Below are positions 8,622-18,635 of a stretch of DNA of 64,000 nucleotides, piece after piece. The translations under genes and the position numbers were made by a program. Below the pieces are notes generated by a model. It saw nothing but the letters and a program-made list of their open reading frames with translations. It had not been told where the DNA came from and searched no databases. This stretch comes from Pseudomonas fluorescens (lineage in GTDB: Bacteria > Pseudomonadota > Gammaproteobacteria > Pseudomonadales > Pseudomonadaceae): the NCBI RefSeq assembly GCF_001623525.1, contig NZ_CP015225.1:5220501-5284500 (forward strand), given 5' to 3'. Every line of letters starts with the position of its first letter. Positions within the stretch are counted from its first letter, which is position 1.

Positions 8622-9920
8622 ATGCCCGAATACGTCAATTGGCTTCGTCACGCTTCGCCCTACATCAACGCCCACCGCGATTGCACCTTCATCGTCATGC
8701 TGCCCGGCGATGGGGTGGAACACCCTAATTTCGGCAACATCGTCCATGACCTGGTGTTGTTGCACAGCCTCGGCGTGCGCCTGGTGCTGGTCCATGGTTC
8801 GCGCCCGCAGATCGAAACCCGCCTCGCTGCGCGGGGCCTCACGCCGCATTATCACCACGGCATGCGCATCACCGATGCCGCGACCCTGGAGTGCGTGATC
8901 GACGCGGTCGGCCAGCTGCGCATCGCCATCGAGGCCCGCCTGTCGATGGACATGGCGTCCTCACCGATGCAGGGCTCGCGGCTGCGGGTCGCCAGCGGTA
9001 ACCTGGTCACTGCGCGTCCCATCGGTGTGCTCGAAGGCGTGGACTATCACCACACCGGTGAAGTGCGCCGGGTCGATCGCAAGGGCATCAATCGGCTGCT
9101 GGACGAGCGCTCCATCGTGTTGCTGTCGCCGTTGGGTTATTCCCCCACCGGAGAGATCTTCAACCTGGCCTGTGAAGACGTTGCCACACGGGCGGCCATC
9201 GACCTGGCGGCCGACAAGCTGCTGTTGTTCGGCAGCGAGCAGGGGTTGATCGGCGAAGATGGCAGGTTGGTGCGCGAGCTGCGTCCGCAGCAGGTGCCGG
9301 CTCATATACAGCGCCTGGGCAGTGACTACCAGGCCGAACTGCTGGATGCGGCGGCCCAGGCCTGCCGTGGCGGCGTGGCCCGTAGCCATATCGTCAGTTA
9401 CGTCGAAAACGGTGCGCTGCTGGCCGAGCTGTTCACCCGCGATGGCAGCGGGACGCTGGTGGCCCAGGAGCAATTCGAGGTGGTGCGCGAAGCGGCCATC
9501 GAAGATGTCGGCGGCCTGCTGGACCTGATCAGCCCGCTGGAAGAGCAGGGAATCCTGGTGCGTCGCTCCCGCGAAGTGCTGGAACGCGAGATCGAACAAT
9601 TCAGCGTGGTCGAGCGCGAAGGCATGATCATCGCCTGCGCGGCGTTGTACCAGATCGCCGATTCGGATGCCGGGGAACTGGCCTGCCTGGCGGTGAACCC
9701 GGAATACCGCCATGGTGGCCGGGGCGATGAACTGCTGGAGCGAATCGAAACCCGGGCCCGCGCCCAGGGGCTCAAGACGCTGTTCGTGCTGACGACCCGG
9801 ACCGCCCACTGGTTCCGCGAACGTGGTTTCGAGCCCAGCAGCGTCGAGCGCCTGCCGGCGGCGCGGGCGTCGCTCTACAACTATCAGCGTAATTCGAAAA
9901 TCTTTGAAAAGGCCTTGTAA
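8622..9920 (+). CDS. argA: N-acetylglutamate synthase (amino-acid N-acetyltransferase)
   Basis: A 432-aa protein: an amino-acid kinase-like regulatory domain (~1-280, including LVLVHGSRPQIETRLAARGL and GEIFNLACEDVATRAAIDLAADKLL) fused to a C-terminal GNAT domain (~290-432, including AVNPEYRHGGRGDELLERIETRA). This is the classical ArgA architecture, catalysing acetyl-CoA plus glutamate to N-acetylglutamate. It lies 132 bp after argE on the same strand. Full length is normal. Confidence 0.95.
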   Translation: MPEYVNWLRHASPYINAHRDCTFIVMLPGDGVEHPNFGNIVHDLVLLHSLGVRLVLVHGSRPQIETRLAARGLTPHYHHGMRITDAATLECVIDAVGQLRIAIEARLSMDMASSPMQGSRLRVASGNLVTARPIGVLEGVDYHHTGEVRRVDRKGINRLLDERSIVLLSPLGYSPTGEIFNLACEDVATRAAIDLAADKLLLFGSEQGLIGEDGRLVRELRPQQVPAHIQRLGSDYQAELLDAAAQACRGGVARSHIVSYVENGALLAELFTRDGSGTLVAQEQFEVVREAAIEDVGGLLDLISPLEEQGILVRRSREVLEREIEQFSVVEREGMIIACAALYQIADSDAGELACLAVNPEYRHGGRGDELLERIETRARAQGLKTLFVLTTRTAHWFRERGFEPSSVERLPAARASLYNYQRNSKIFEKAL

Positions 9921-9948
9921 CCCCCTGGTCATTCCTACCTGCGGGGGA

Positions 9949-10030
9949 CTGTCGCAGGTTGCGTCTTTTTGATTTCAAACAATGAATCGTCAGACGCATA
10001 GCGATCAAGATCGCAACCTTCGCAGTTCCC
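9949..10030. repeat. Imperfect inverted intergenic repeat
   Basis: ACTGTCGCAGGTTGCG at 9949 onward is mirrored by CGCAACCTTCGCAGTT near 10012-10027, with an AT-rich centre. A related element is at 53407-53502. It occupies the first part of the 473-nt gap between argA and the porin gene. The rest of this gap (10031-10393) is AT-rich around 10200-10280 and presumably holds the porin promoter; I see no gene in it. Confidence 0.55.
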
Positions 10031-10393
10031 GGCGCGTAGCCAATGAGTATCAAGAGCAGGCCTCTACGCCGGGGATTTCCTTTCTGGGAGGTCCCGACAG
10101 AAAACCATTCAGTAATCAGCAGGCTGGCCGATACGCCGGGTCACGGTTGACGAAGCTTTGATGGCGGCTATATTTCCAAACGAGCTGAAAACTGTTGAAA
10201 CAATTCTTTTTGGGATTATAAAAAATCCATTATCCTGCGGGCCGGTGTAGAGGGGTTAGACCATAGTCGTAGTCATAAATGCTTACGATTGACTTGTCAG
10301 TCACGGTCTGGCGCTAATCGCGCATCCGCGGAATCCGGGCGTTCGATCCGGAGCCAAAGATACACAAGAATTAGAAAACGAGAGGAGCGAAGC

Positions 10394-11716
10394 ATGAACA
10401 AGTCCACCTTGGCCCTGGCAGTGGCCGTTGGGGTTCTGGCGCAGCAGGCAGGCGCCGCCGGTTTTATCGAAGACAGCAAGGCTACCTTGGGTCTGCGCAA
10501 CTTCTACATCAACACGGATAACCGTGATTCGGCTGCTACAACGAACAAGTCTGAAGAATGGGGCCAAGGTTTCGACCTGCGCTTCACTTCCGGCTACACC
10601 CAAGGCACCGTCGGCTTCGGTATCGATGCTATCGGCCTGCTGGGTATCAGGCTGGATTCGGGCGGCGGTACCAACGGTGCCTCCAATAACAGCTACGGCG
10701 GCACGGTCTTCCCGAGCAAGTCCAACGGCGAAGCGGTGGATAACTTCTCCAGCCTGGGCCTGACCGCCAAGGCGAAGATATCCCAGACCGAGCTGAAGCT
10801 GGGCACCCTGCAGCCAAAACTGCCGGTCATCGTGACCAACGATGGTCGTCTGCTGCCGCAAACCTTTCAGGGTGGCCAGATCACCTCGAACGAGATCAAG
10901 GACCTGACGCTCGTCGGCGGCCAGATCGAGCACGCCAAGGGGCGTAACTCAAGCAACAACGAGGAGTTGTCCATTGCCGGTGCGAACGGTCGTACCGCCA
11001 GCGGTCGTGACAGCAACAAGTTCATCTACGGTGGCGGTGACTACAAAATCACCAAGGACCTGACTGCCCAGTACTACTACGGCAACCTGGAAGACTTCTA
11101 CAAGCAACACTTCCTGGGCCTGATCCACAACTGGGCCATCGGCCCGGGTGTACTGAAGTCCGACCTGCGTTATTTCAACAGCCGCAGCGACGGCGCCAAT
11201 GGTCATGACTCCACCTACTACACCACTGGCTACTATGGCGGCAGCGTCACCAAGGGCAAGGTCGACAACAACCTGTACAGCGGCCTGTTTCTGTACACCG
11301 TTGCCGGTCACACCTTTGGTGGTGGTTACCAAGCGAGCAACGGCGACAGTGATTTCCCTTGGCTGAACCAGGGCGACGGGTCGTCGGCTTACCTGACCAC
11401 CGACATGCAAATCGCCAAGTTCGCCCGTGCCGGTGAACGTACCTGGCAGGGTCGCTACTCGTACGACTTCGCCAAGCTCGGCGTTCCTGGCTTGACCGCT
11501 GGTGTCATCTACCTGCGCGGCGACAACATCGACCACGCCACTGGTGACAAGACCGAGTGGGAACGTGACATCACTGTTGGCTACGTCGTACCGGAAGGTG
11601 CGCTGAAGAACGTTGGCGTGATGTGGAAAAACGCTACCTGGCGTAACGACATCCCAGGTCAGCGCGACCAGGATGAAAACCGCCTGATCGTCAGTTATTC
11701 GATCCCGCTGCTGTAA
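10394..11716 (+). CDS. OprD family outer-membrane porin
   Basis: A 440-aa protein with a signal peptide (MNKSTLALAVAVGVLAQQAGA, cleaved before AGFIEDS). The mature N-terminus (GFIEDSKATLGLRNFYINTDNRD) and the alternating aromatic beta-strand pattern through to the C-terminal NRLIVSYSIPLL are typical of OprD substrate-specific porins. An AGAGGAGCGA ribosome site precedes the ATG at 10394. OprD members import basic amino acids or small carboxylates; the substrate of this one is not determinable here. Confidence 0.93.
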   Translation: MNKSTLALAVAVGVLAQQAGAAGFIEDSKATLGLRNFYINTDNRDSAATTNKSEEWGQGFDLRFTSGYTQGTVGFGIDAIGLLGIRLDSGGGTNGASNNSYGGTVFPSKSNGEAVDNFSSLGLTAKAKISQTELKLGTLQPKLPVIVTNDGRLLPQTFQGGQITSNEIKDLTLVGGQIEHAKGRNSSNNEELSIAGANGRTASGRDSNKFIYGGGDYKITKDLTAQYYYGNLEDFYKQHFLGLIHNWAIGPGVLKSDLRYFNSRSDGANGHDSTYYTTGYYGGSVTKGKVDNNLYSGLFLYTVAGHTFGGGYQASNGDSDFPWLNQGDGSSAYLTTDMQIAKFARAGERTWQGRYSYDFAKLGVPGLTAGVIYLRGDNIDHATGDKTEWERDITVGYVVPEGALKNVGVMWKNATWRNDIPGQRDQDENRLIVSYSIPLL

Positions 11717-11735
11717 GCAACGCGCTCACCTGACG

Positions 11736-11781
11736 AAAAAAAGCCCCGCCCGGCATCACGCCGGACGGGGCTTTTGCGTTT
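11736..11781 (+). terminator. Intrinsic terminator of the porin gene (left copy of a direct repeat)
   Basis: A 7-A run, the stem AGCCCCGCCCGGC / GCCGGACGGGGCT and a T run. A second copy differing at 4 of 46 positions lies at 12715-12760. The two flank the toxin-antitoxin genes. Confidence 0.85.
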
Positions 11782-11836
11782 TCGGCGGCAGGTAGCAAGC
11801 TCTATCCCTTACTCCTTCTGCCGCGACGACCCAGTG

Positions 11837-12265
11837 CTATGACGCCGACTCCCTCGCGTCCTTACGCAGGACGAACGCACTGAATGCCAGGAAATCGTCC
11901 AGATGGCCGGTAATGATCGCAACCATGATCGGCAGTTGCAGAGCTTGATAGTCATGCACGGCGATGTTCCTGAAGCCCACCATGTTCTTCAGATTTTTCA
12001 CCAAACCATCTTCCACCCAGCCACTTTGGAAAAGCAACTCGAACACATCCCGGGAGCTTTGCGGGACACCCAACCGCTCACGTCGAATCAAATGCTGCCC
12101 TATATCCAGCGCCGCTTCACATGCACGCTGGATATTCAGAACAGCCGAATCCTGGCGAGTGAAATCGGTGGCAAATGTAGCGGGATCCTTCTCGTATTCC
12201 TCCCGCACCCGGGCGATACAACGCTCGATACTCGCTGCTTTGTTGATCAGTACGTCATCGGCCAT
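11837..12265 (-). CDS. hepT: HepT-like HEPN toxin (DUF86)
   Basis: A 142-aa helical protein with the HEPN RNase motif R-X4-H-X-Y seen as RNIAVHDY (R99, H104, Y106). HepT toxins of HepT/MntA modules cleave RNA and are neutralised by AMPylation of the motif tyrosine by MntA. The start MADDVLINK at 12265 overlaps the end of the upstream mntA gene by 11 bp, so the pair is translationally coupled. The ATG 78 bp further upstream lies inside mntA and is unlikely. Confidence 0.88.
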   Translation of the reverse strand: MADDVLINKAASIERCIARVREEYEKDPATFATDFTRQDSAVLNIQRACEAALDIGQHLIRRERLGVPQSSRDVFELLFQSGWVEDGLVKNLKNMVGFRNIAVHDYQALQLPIMVAIITGHLDDFLAFSAFVLRKDARESAS

Positions 12266-12650
12266 ACACGCTGCCTTCTTCCTGAATATCCTTGAGCAAG
12301 CCTGCCCGAGCCTCGTCGAGAGCGGTCTTTTCGCTGAGAACAAAACACTCGAACAACCCCGCCTGTACGTCGCGGGCCCAGAGTCTCTGGCCTCGGGTCA
12401 CGATCTGATATTGCATGACGGTGGTTGTCGCACGTAGGTCAATCAGATCCACCGGACTGCCAGCGATATCTGCCAAATCCCCTGAAAGCTGCCATAACGA
12501 CACAGGGTCAACCTCGCCGGACAAGAGCACGGCCAAATCGACATCACTGTCAGGCCCGGCGGTTCCCTGCGCATGGCTACCAAACAGGTAAACCGCCAGC
12601 AGACCAGGGAGGTGGTTTTGCAGATGAGTTAATAAGGCTTGAGTGTTCAT
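12255..12650 (-). CDS. mntA: MntA-like nucleotidyltransferase antitoxin
   Basis: A 131-aa minimal nucleotidyltransferase with the complete GS-X10-DXD motif (GSHAQGTAGPDSDVD, G24-S25, D36 and D38). In characterised HepT/MntA pairs this enzyme AMPylates the toxin tyrosine, and the toxin tyrosine is present here (Y106). It is the first gene of the pair. An intrinsic terminator-like hairpin lies 65 bp upstream of its start, which isolates the module from the peroxiredoxin side. Confidence 0.88.
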   Translation of the reverse strand: MNTQALLTHLQNHLPGLLAVYLFGSHAQGTAGPDSDVDLAVLLSGEVDPVSLWQLSGDLADIAGSPVDLIDLRATTTVMQYQIVTRGQRLWARDVQAGLFECFVLSEKTALDEARAGLLKDIQEEGSVYGR

Positions 12651-12714
12651 GCTGCCTATCCTAGCCGCTCGTCCTCAAATCGCCTCAATAATTTCCGTAG
12701 TGTGGGTACAAAAC

Positions 12715-12760
12715 AAAAAAACCCCCGCCCGGCAGTACGCCGGGCGGGGCTTTTGCGTTT
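12715..12760. terminator. Terminator-like hairpin (right copy of the direct repeat)
   Basis: Same layout as 11736-11781: 7-A run, the stem CCCCGCCCGGC / GCCGGGCGGGG, TTTTGCGTTT. No gene is being terminated here: mntA starts leftward at 12650 and the peroxiredoxin gene starts rightward at 12984. It therefore looks like a duplicated or relict terminator. Confidence 0.7.
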
Positions 12761-12983
12761 CGGGTCTGGCCCACCCCTGTAGCCTTCCCCGAACCTTCTC
12801 CTCTTTTCAGCAACTCGAGGCCTTCTCGAACCTCGGAAATGATCTTGGGCCGCTATGCGCCAGGGCGCCAGTGAACAGTTTTTTATATTCACTAATGATC
12901 TAAATAAATGGGTATTCATTCTTTTTAAAGCAATGAAAACCGGTGCACAGTTGGTCCCACAACAACCATCCAGGAGCCCCACC

Positions 12984-13622
12984 ATGAGCCTCAGACTCGG
13001 CGACATCGCCCCCGACTTCGAACAGGATTCCAGCGCCGGCAAGATCCGTTTCCACGAATGGCTCGGTGACAGCTGGGGCGTGCTGTTTTCCCACCCGGCG
13101 GATTTCACCCCGGTGTGCACCACCGAGTTGGGCCTGACCGCCAAGCTCAAGGATGAATTCGCCCAGCGCGGGGTCAAGGCCATTGCCCTCTCGGTTGACC
13201 CGGTGGACTCGCACCACAAATGGATCGAGGACATCAACGAGACCCAGAACGCCGTGGTCAATTTTCCGATCCTGGCCGATGCCGATCGCAAGGTGTCGGA
13301 CCTGTATGACCTGATCCACCCTAATGCCAGCGACACGTTGACTGTGCGTTCCTTGTTCGTGATCGACCCGAACAAGAAGATCCGCCTGACCATTACCTAC
13401 CCGGCCAGCACCGGGCGCAATTTCAATGAGATCCTGCGGGTGATCGACTCGCTCCAATTGACCGACAACTACAAAGTCGCCACCCCGGCCAACTGGCAGG
13501 ACGGTGATGAAGTGGTGATCGTGCCGTCGCTCAAGGATGAAGAGGAACTCAAGCAGCGCTTCCCCAAGGGTTACCGTGCCGTGAAACCTTACCTGCGCCT
13601 GACCCCGCAGCCCAATCGCTGA
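12984..13622 (+). CDS. lsfA: 1-Cys peroxiredoxin (LsfA/Prx6 type)
   Basis: A 212-aa protein with the peroxidatic motif HPADFTPVCTTELG (C45) and the long C-terminal extension (...PSLKDEEELKQRFPKGYRAVKPYLRLTPQ) of Prx6-type 1-Cys peroxiredoxins. These reduce H2O2 and organic peroxides. LsfA was described in Pseudomonas as sulfate-starvation induced, and the gene sits directly upstream of the ssu operon, supporting that assignment. AGGAGCCCC precedes the ATG. A repeat and a terminator separate it from ssuE. Confidence 0.9.
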   Translation: MSLRLGDIAPDFEQDSSAGKIRFHEWLGDSWGVLFSHPADFTPVCTTELGLTAKLKDEFAQRGVKAIALSVDPVDSHHKWIEDINETQNAVVNFPILADADRKVSDLYDLIHPNASDTLTVRSLFVIDPNKKIRLTITYPASTGRNFNEILRVIDSLQLTDNYKVATPANWQDGDEVVIVPSLKDEEELKQRFPKGYRAVKPYLRLTPQPNR

Positions 13623-13643
13623 GGCAACACCTGAACCTGATCT

Positions 13644-13753
13644 GATGATCGTTCCCACGCTTGCGTGGGAACGCCTCAACGGACGCTCCGCGTTCGGCTT
13701 TGGGACGCAGAGCGTCCCTGGCTGCATTCCCACGCAGAGCGTGGTAACGATCA
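13644..13753. repeat. ~110-bp intergenic palindromic repeat, copy 1
   Basis: It opens GATCGTTCCCACGC and closes GCGTGGTAACGATC, with inner arms GGACGCTCCGCGTTC and GACGCAGAGCGTCC. Related copies are at 18680-18791, 30634-30750 and (half only) 37959-38017. It fills most of the 326-nt gap between lsfA and ssuE. Confidence 0.85.
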
Positions 13754-13774
13754 GTACCTGTGCACCAAGGGTTT

Positions 13775-13796
13775 GGCCGTTTCGACGGCCTTTTTT
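13775..13796 (+). terminator. Intrinsic terminator
   Basis: Stem GGCCGT-TTCG-ACGGCC followed by TTTTTT. It ends the lsfA transcription unit. The remaining stretch to 13948 is AT-rich and probably carries the ssu promoter. Confidence 0.8.
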
Positions 13797-13948
13797 ATTG
13801 CTTAAAAGAGAGCGAGTTGCATATCTCTTAATTGCATAACCAAATGAATAAATATGATTTAAAGATATATAAATCCCCTGTTATGGTTTGCCCCATACAG
13901 CGAGATCGCCCACCGCGAATCGCACGTGACAGTTAAGGAATAGCAGGC

Positions 13949-14542
13949 ATGTTGGTCGTCTCACTCGGTGGCAGTCCCAGTCAACGCTCCCGCTCCGGGG
14001 TGCTGCTGGAGCGGTCGCAACGCTGGTTGCAGCAGCAAGGTGTGGAAGTGGTGAGCTATCAGGTGCGCGACTTCCCGGCCGAAGATCTGCTCCATGCCCG
14101 TTTCGACAGCCCGAAGGTCGTCGACCTGCTCCAGCAGATCGAAAATGCCGATGGCCTGTTGATTGCCACGCCGGTGTACAAGGCGTCTTTTTCCGGTGCG
14201 CTGAAGACCGTACTGGACTTGCTGCCTGAACGGGCCCTGGCCCATAAGGTGGTGCTGCCCATGGCCACCGGCGGCAGCATCGCCCATATGCTGGCGGTGG
14301 ATTACGCCCTCAAGCCGGTGTTGTCGGCGCTCAAGGCCCAGGAAATGCTCCATGGGATCTTTGCCGAAGACAGCCAGATCGCTTACGGCGAAGGCAGCGC
14401 CCAGGCGCAATTGGCACCGGCCCTGCAACAGCGCCTGGACGAGGCGCTGGAACAGTTTTTCAGCGCCATGGCCCGTCGGCCCAGGCCGCTGGATCCCAGT
14501 GTATTGAACGAACGTTTGTTGAGTGCTCGCTGGAGCATTTGA
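13949..14542 (+). CDS. ssuE: NADPH-dependent FMN reductase, sulfonate utilisation
   Basis: A 197-aa flavodoxin-fold reductase ([17 protein letters not shown]...; [43 protein letters not shown]), typical of SsuE. It supplies FMNH2 to the monooxygenase SsuD encoded two genes downstream. It is first in the ssuEADCBF operon. AT-rich DNA just upstream is consistent with a sulfur-starvation promoter, though no operator was identified. Confidence 0.93.
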   Translation: MLVVSLGGSPSQRSRSGVLLERSQRWLQQQGVEVVSYQVRDFPAEDLLHARFDSPKVVDLLQQIENADGLLIATPVYKASFSGALKTVLDLLPERALAHKVVLPMATGGSIAHMLAVDYALKPVLSALKAQEMLHGIFAEDSQIAYGEGSAQAQLAPALQQRLDEALEQFFSAMARRPRPLDPSVLNERLLSARWSI

Positions 14543-14630
14543 ACCCCGAACTCTGATTCAACTCACCTTACTCAGCCGCCAACGGCCCAGCAGGTGCAGC
14601 CAAAACCCCACAGCAAAAAGGAGAGGCGCC

Positions 14631-15596
14631 ATGCGCACTGTCATTTTGCGTCGCGGGCTGGTCGCTCTGTTTGCTGCGGCTGTGTCCCTCGGCGTCATTA
14701 CTCAAGCTCAAGCCGAGACCTTGCGGATCGGTTACCAGAAATACGGCACCCTGGTGCTGCTCAAGGCCAAGGGCTCGTTGGAGAAACGCCTCGCCGCCCA
14801 AGGCGTGGACGTGCAATGGACCGAGTTTCCCGGCGGCCCGCAGCTGCTGGAAGGCTTGAACGTCGGCTCCATCGACTTTGGCGTGACCGGCGAAACCCCG
14901 CCGGTGTTTGCCCAGGCCGCGGGCGCCGATCTGCTCTATGTCGCTTATGAGCCACCGGCACCCACCAGCGAAGCCATCCTCGTGCCCAAGGGGTCGGCCA
15001 TCCAGTCGGTGCAAGAGCTGAAGGGCAAGAAAGTCGCGCTGAACAAAGGCTCCAACGTCCACTACCTGCTGGTGCGGGCGCTGGAAGATGCCGGCCTGGA
15101 ATATTCCGACATCCAGACCGTGTTCCTGCCTCCGGCCGACGCCCGCGCCGCTTTCGAGCGTGGCAGCGTCGACGCCTGGGTGATCTGGGACCCGTACCAG
15201 GCTGCCGCCGAACAGCAATTGCAGGCACGCACCCTGCGTGACGGCAAGGGCATCGTCGATAACCACCAGTTCTACCTCGCCACCAAACCCTATGCGCAAA
15301 AGAATCCTCAGGTCATCACGACGCTGGTGGAAGAGGTGCGCGCAGTGGGGGAGTGGTCCAAGGCCAATCCTGACGACGTGACCAAGCAGGTATCGCCGCT
15401 GCTGGGCCTGCCTGCCGACATCACCCTGACGTCGGTGAAGCGCCAAGGCTACGGGGCGTTGTTCCTTACGCCGGAGGTGGTGGCGGCGCAGCAGAAAATC
15501 GCCGACAGCTTCTATCAGCTCAAATTGATTCCCAAGCCCTTGAGCATCAAGGACGTGATCTGGACGCCGCCGGCGGCCGTTGCGAAAGCGCAGTAA
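14631..15596 (+). CDS. ssuA: Aliphatic sulfonate ABC transporter, substrate-binding protein
   Basis: A 321-aa periplasmic binding protein with a signal peptide (residues 1-28, ending TQAQA) and mature start ETLRIGYQKYGTLVLLKAKG. The NMT1/THI5-like fold signatures GVTGETPPVFAQAAGADLLYVAYEP and VDAWVIWDPYQAAAEQQ fit SsuA. It starts at 14631 after AAAAGGAGAGG. It captures alkanesulfonates for SsuC/SsuB. Confidence 0.93.
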   Translation: MRTVILRRGLVALFAAAVSLGVITQAQAETLRIGYQKYGTLVLLKAKGSLEKRLAAQGVDVQWTEFPGGPQLLEGLNVGSIDFGVTGETPPVFAQAAGADLLYVAYEPPAPTSEAILVPKGSAIQSVQELKGKKVALNKGSNVHYLLVRALEDAGLEYSDIQTVFLPPADARAAFERGSVDAWVIWDPYQAAAEQQLQARTLRDGKGIVDNHQFYLATKPYAQKNPQVITTLVEEVRAVGEWSKANPDDVTKQVSPLLGLPADITLTSVKRQGYGALFLTPEVVAAQQKIADSFYQLKLIPKPLSIKDVIWTPPAAVAKAQ

Positions 15597-15620
15597 TTCG
15601 ATCCCTTAGGAGACCACTCC

Positions 15621-16769
15621 ATGAGCCTCAATATTTTCTGGTTCCTGCCTACCCACGGTGACGGCCACTACCTTGGCACCGCCGAAGGCGCCCGCGCCGT
15701 CGATCACGGCTACTTGCAACAGATTGCCCAGGCAGCGGATCGACTGGGTTTCGGTGGCGTGCTGATCCCAACCGGGCGTTCCTGCGAGGACTCCTGGCTG
15801 GTGGCCGCTTCGTTGATTCCCGTGACCCAGCGCCTGAAGTTCCTCGTCGCCCTGCGCCCCGGGATCATTTCCCCGACGGTGGCCGCGCGTCAGGCTGCGA
15901 CCCTCGACCGGTTGTCCGGCGGGCGGGCGCTGTTCAACCTGGTGACCGGCGGCGACCCGGATGAGTTGGCCGGCGACGGCCTGTTCCTTGACCACGAACA
16001 ACGCTACCAGGCGTCGGTGGAATTCACTCGTATCTGGCGTCGGGTGCTGGAAGGCGAAACCGTGGATTACGACGGTGAGCACATCAGTGTTAAGGGCGCC
16101 AAGCTGCTCTACCCACCGATCCAGCAACCGCGTCCGCCGCTGTATTTCGGTGGCTCGTCGGAAGCCGCCCAGGACTTGGCAGCCGAGCAGGTGGAAATGG
16201 TGCTGACCTGGGGCGAGCCGCCAGCAGCCGTCGCGGAAAAAATCCAACAGGTGCGGGCCAAGGCCGCGAAGCTCGGTCGCACCGTACGCTTCGGCATCCG
16301 CTTGCATGTGATCGTGCGCGAGACCAACGCCGAAGCCTGGCAAGCGGCCGACCGGCTGATCTCCCACCTGGACGACGAGACCATCGCTCGGGCCCAGGCT
16401 TCCCTGGCGCGCTTCGACTCAGTGGGCCAGCAACGCATGGCCGCCCTGCACGGTGGCCGTCGCGACAAGCTGGAAGTCAGCCCCAACCTCTGGGCCGGCG
16501 TCGGCCTGGTTCGCGGCGGGGCGGGTACGGCGCTGGTGGGCGATGGCCCGACCGTGGCGGCGCGGGTCAAGGAATACGCCGAGCTTGGCATCGACACCTT
16601 CATCTTCTCCGGTTATCCGCACCTGGAAGAGTCCTATCGCGTGGCGGAACTGCTGTTCCCCCACCTGGACGTGGAGCGCCCGGAACTGCCGAAAAGCCAG
16701 GGTTATGTGAGCCCGTTCGGTGAAATGGTCGCCAACGATATTCTTCCCAAAGCCGCGTCCCAGAGCTGA
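15621..16769 (+). CDS. ssuD: FMNH2-dependent alkanesulfonate monooxygenase
   Basis: A 382-aa luciferase-like monooxygenase ([19 protein letters not shown]...; [58 protein letters not shown]). It releases sulfite and an aldehyde from C-S bonds using O2 and FMNH2 from SsuE. Length and motifs match SsuD closely. TTAGGAGACC precedes the start. Confidence 0.95.
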   Translation: MSLNIFWFLPTHGDGHYLGTAEGARAVDHGYLQQIAQAADRLGFGGVLIPTGRSCEDSWLVAASLIPVTQRLKFLVALRPGIISPTVAARQAATLDRLSGGRALFNLVTGGDPDELAGDGLFLDHEQRYQASVEFTRIWRRVLEGETVDYDGEHISVKGAKLLYPPIQQPRPPLYFGGSSEAAQDLAAEQVEMVLTWGEPPAAVAEKIQQVRAKAAKLGRTVRFGIRLHVIVRETNAEAWQAADRLISHLDDETIARAQASLARFDSVGQQRMAALHGGRRDKLEVSPNLWAGVGLVRGGAGTALVGDGPTVAARVKEYAELGIDTFIFSGYPHLEESYRVAELLFPHLDVERPELPKSQGYVSPFGEMVANDILPKAASQS

Positions 16770-16776
16770 GGCGGCC

Positions 16777-17559
16777 ATGAAGAAAATCATCCACAACCTC
16801 GCGCCCTGGGCGGTGCCGCTGCTATTGCTGGCGGTATGGCAACTGTCGGTGTCGACCGGTTGGTTATCCACGCGGATCCTGCCGGCACCCGTGGCCGTGA
16901 TCGAGGCCGGGGCCAACCTGGTGCGCAGCGGCGAGATCTGGACGCACCTGGCGATCAGCGGCTGGCGGGCAGCAGTCGGATTCCTGATCGGCGGCGGCAT
17001 CGGCCTGGCCCTGGGCTTCATCACTGGTTTGTCGAAATGGGGCGAGCGTCTGCTGGACAGTTCCGTGCAAATGCTCCGGAACATCCCGCACCTGGCGCTG
17101 ATTCCGTTGGTGATCCTGTGGTTTGGCATTGATGAGTCGGCGAAGATTTTCCTGGTGGCGCTGGGGACGTTGTTCCCGATCTACCTCAACACCTACCACG
17201 GCATTCGCAACGTCGACCCGGCACTGGTGGAAATGTCCCGCAGCTACGGTTTGTCTGGCTTGCGCCTGTTTCGCCAAGTGATCCTGCCTGGCGCCCTGCC
17301 TTCGATCCTGGTGGGCGTGCGCTTTGCCCTGGGTTTCATGTGGCTGACGCTGATCGTGGCGGAAACCATCTCGGCCAGCGCCGGCATCGGCTATCTGGCG
17401 ATGAATGCCCGGGAGTTCCTGCAGACCGATGTGGTGGTGTTGGCGATTCTTCTCTACGCCGTGCTGGGCAAATTGGCCGACCTTGCCGCCCGTGGGCTTG
17501 AGCGGGTCTGGCTGCGTTGGCACCCGGCCTACCAGGTGGACAAGGGAGGTGCCGCATGA
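16777..17559 (+). CDS. ssuC: Sulfonate ABC transporter permease
   Basis: A 260-aa inner-membrane permease with about six hydrophobic segments and the ABC-contact EAA-like loop ([31 protein letters not shown]). The start [11 protein letters not shown] at 16777 lies 7 bp after ssuD. The stop overlaps the ssuB start by 4 bp (ATGA), so the two are coupled. Confidence 0.93.
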   Translation: MKKIIHNLAPWAVPLLLLAVWQLSVSTGWLSTRILPAPVAVIEAGANLVRSGEIWTHLAISGWRAAVGFLIGGGIGLALGFITGLSKWGERLLDSSVQMLRNIPHLALIPLVILWFGIDESAKIFLVALGTLFPIYLNTYHGIRNVDPALVEMSRSYGLSGLRLFRQVILPGALPSILVGVRFALGFMWLTLIVAETISASAGIGYLAMNAREFLQTDVVVLAILLYAVLGKLADLAARGLERVWLRWHPAYQVDKGGAA

Positions 17560-18362
17560 CCGCCCAACAACCTCCGCGCCTGCTGCGTGGCATCCCGCTG
17601 GCAGTGCGCAAGCTGCAAAAAACCTTCGGTACACGCCAGGTGTTGCGCGATATCGACCTGCATATCCCGGCCGGACAGTTCGTGGCCGTGGTCGGTCGCA
17701 GTGGCTGTGGCAAAAGTACCTTGCTGCGGTTGCTGGCCGGTCTCGATCAACCCACCGACGGCCAACTGTCGGCGGGCTCGGCAGCGTTGAGTGCCGCGCA
17801 ACAGGACACGCGGTTGATGTTCCAGGAAGCGCGTTTGCTGCCTTGGAAAAAAGTCATCGACAACGTCGGCCTTGGACTAAAGGGCAACTGGCGCCCGCAG
17901 GCGCTGCAAGCACTGGAAGCCGTGGGTTTGGCCGACCGTGCCCATGAGTGGCCGGCGGCGCTGTCCGGCGGGCAGAAACAACGAGTGGCCCTGGCCCGCG
18001 CGCTGATTCATCAGCCACGCCTGTTGCTGCTCGATGAACCCTTGGGGGCGCTGGACGCACTGACCCGCATCGAGATGCAGCAACTGATCGAAAACCTCTG
18101 GCAGCAGCACGGCTTTACGGTGTTGCTGGTGACCCATGACGTCAGCGAGGCGGTAGCGATTGCCGATCGGGTGATCCTGATCGAGGACGGCCAGATCGGC
18201 CTCGACCTGCCTATCGACCTGCCGCGCCCACGGGTTCGCGGCTCACATCGCCTGGCGAGCCTGGAAACCGAAGTCCTCAACCGCGTGCTGTCCTTGCCCG
18301 GCCAACCGCCGGAACCCGAACCTGTTTCACCCTTGCCCACGCAACTGCGTTGGGCGCAATAA
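17556..18362 (+). CDS. ssuB: Sulfonate ABC transporter ATP-binding protein
   Basis: A 268-aa ABC ATPase: Walker [10 protein letters not shown], signature [15 protein letters not shown], Walker [13 protein letters not shown], and a switch histidine in [11 protein letters not shown]. It is shorter than sugar importers' ATPases, as usual for SsuB. It is coupled to ssuC and powers uptake of alkanesulfonates. Confidence 0.94.
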   Translation: MTAQQPPRLLRGIPLAVRKLQKTFGTRQVLRDIDLHIPAGQFVAVVGRSGCGKSTLLRLLAGLDQPTDGQLSAGSAALSAAQQDTRLMFQEARLLPWKKVIDNVGLGLKGNWRPQALQALEAVGLADRAHEWPAALSGGQKQRVALARALIHQPRLLLLDEPLGALDALTRIEMQQLIENLWQQHGFTVLLVTHDVSEAVAIADRVILIEDGQIGLDLPIDLPRPRVRGSHRLASLETEVLNRVLSLPGQPPEPEPVSPLPTQLRWAQ

Positions 18363-18387
18363 CTTCATCCATACAGGAATCGACACC

Positions 18388-18603
18388 ATGACTATCAAAG
18401 CCATCAACGTCCGCAACCAGTTCAAAGGCACCATCAAGGAAATCGTCGAAGGCGACGTGCTGTCGGAAATCGACGTGCAGACCGCGTCGGGCATCGTCAC
18501 TTCGGTCATCACCACCCGCTCGGTCAAGGAGCTGGAACTGGCGATTGGCAGCGAAGTGATTGCCTTCGTCAAATCCACCGAGGTGTCTATCGCCAAGTTG
18601 TGA
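18388..18603 (+). CDS. ssuF: TOBE-domain molybdopterin-binding-like protein of the sulfonate operon
   Basis: A 71-aa single TOBE domain (MTIKAINVRNQFKGTIKEIVEGDVLSEIDVQTASGIVTSVITTRSV...), the size and sequence of Pseudomonas SsuF, described as needed for sulfonate/sulfate-ester use in P. putida. It is last in the operon and is followed by a terminator. Confidence 0.92.
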   Translation: MTIKAINVRNQFKGTIKEIVEGDVLSEIDVQTASGIVTSVITTRSVKELELAIGSEVIAFVKSTEVSIAKL

Positions 18604-18635
18604 GCGATGGTTCACCCGCTGCCCCGGACGGCGCG

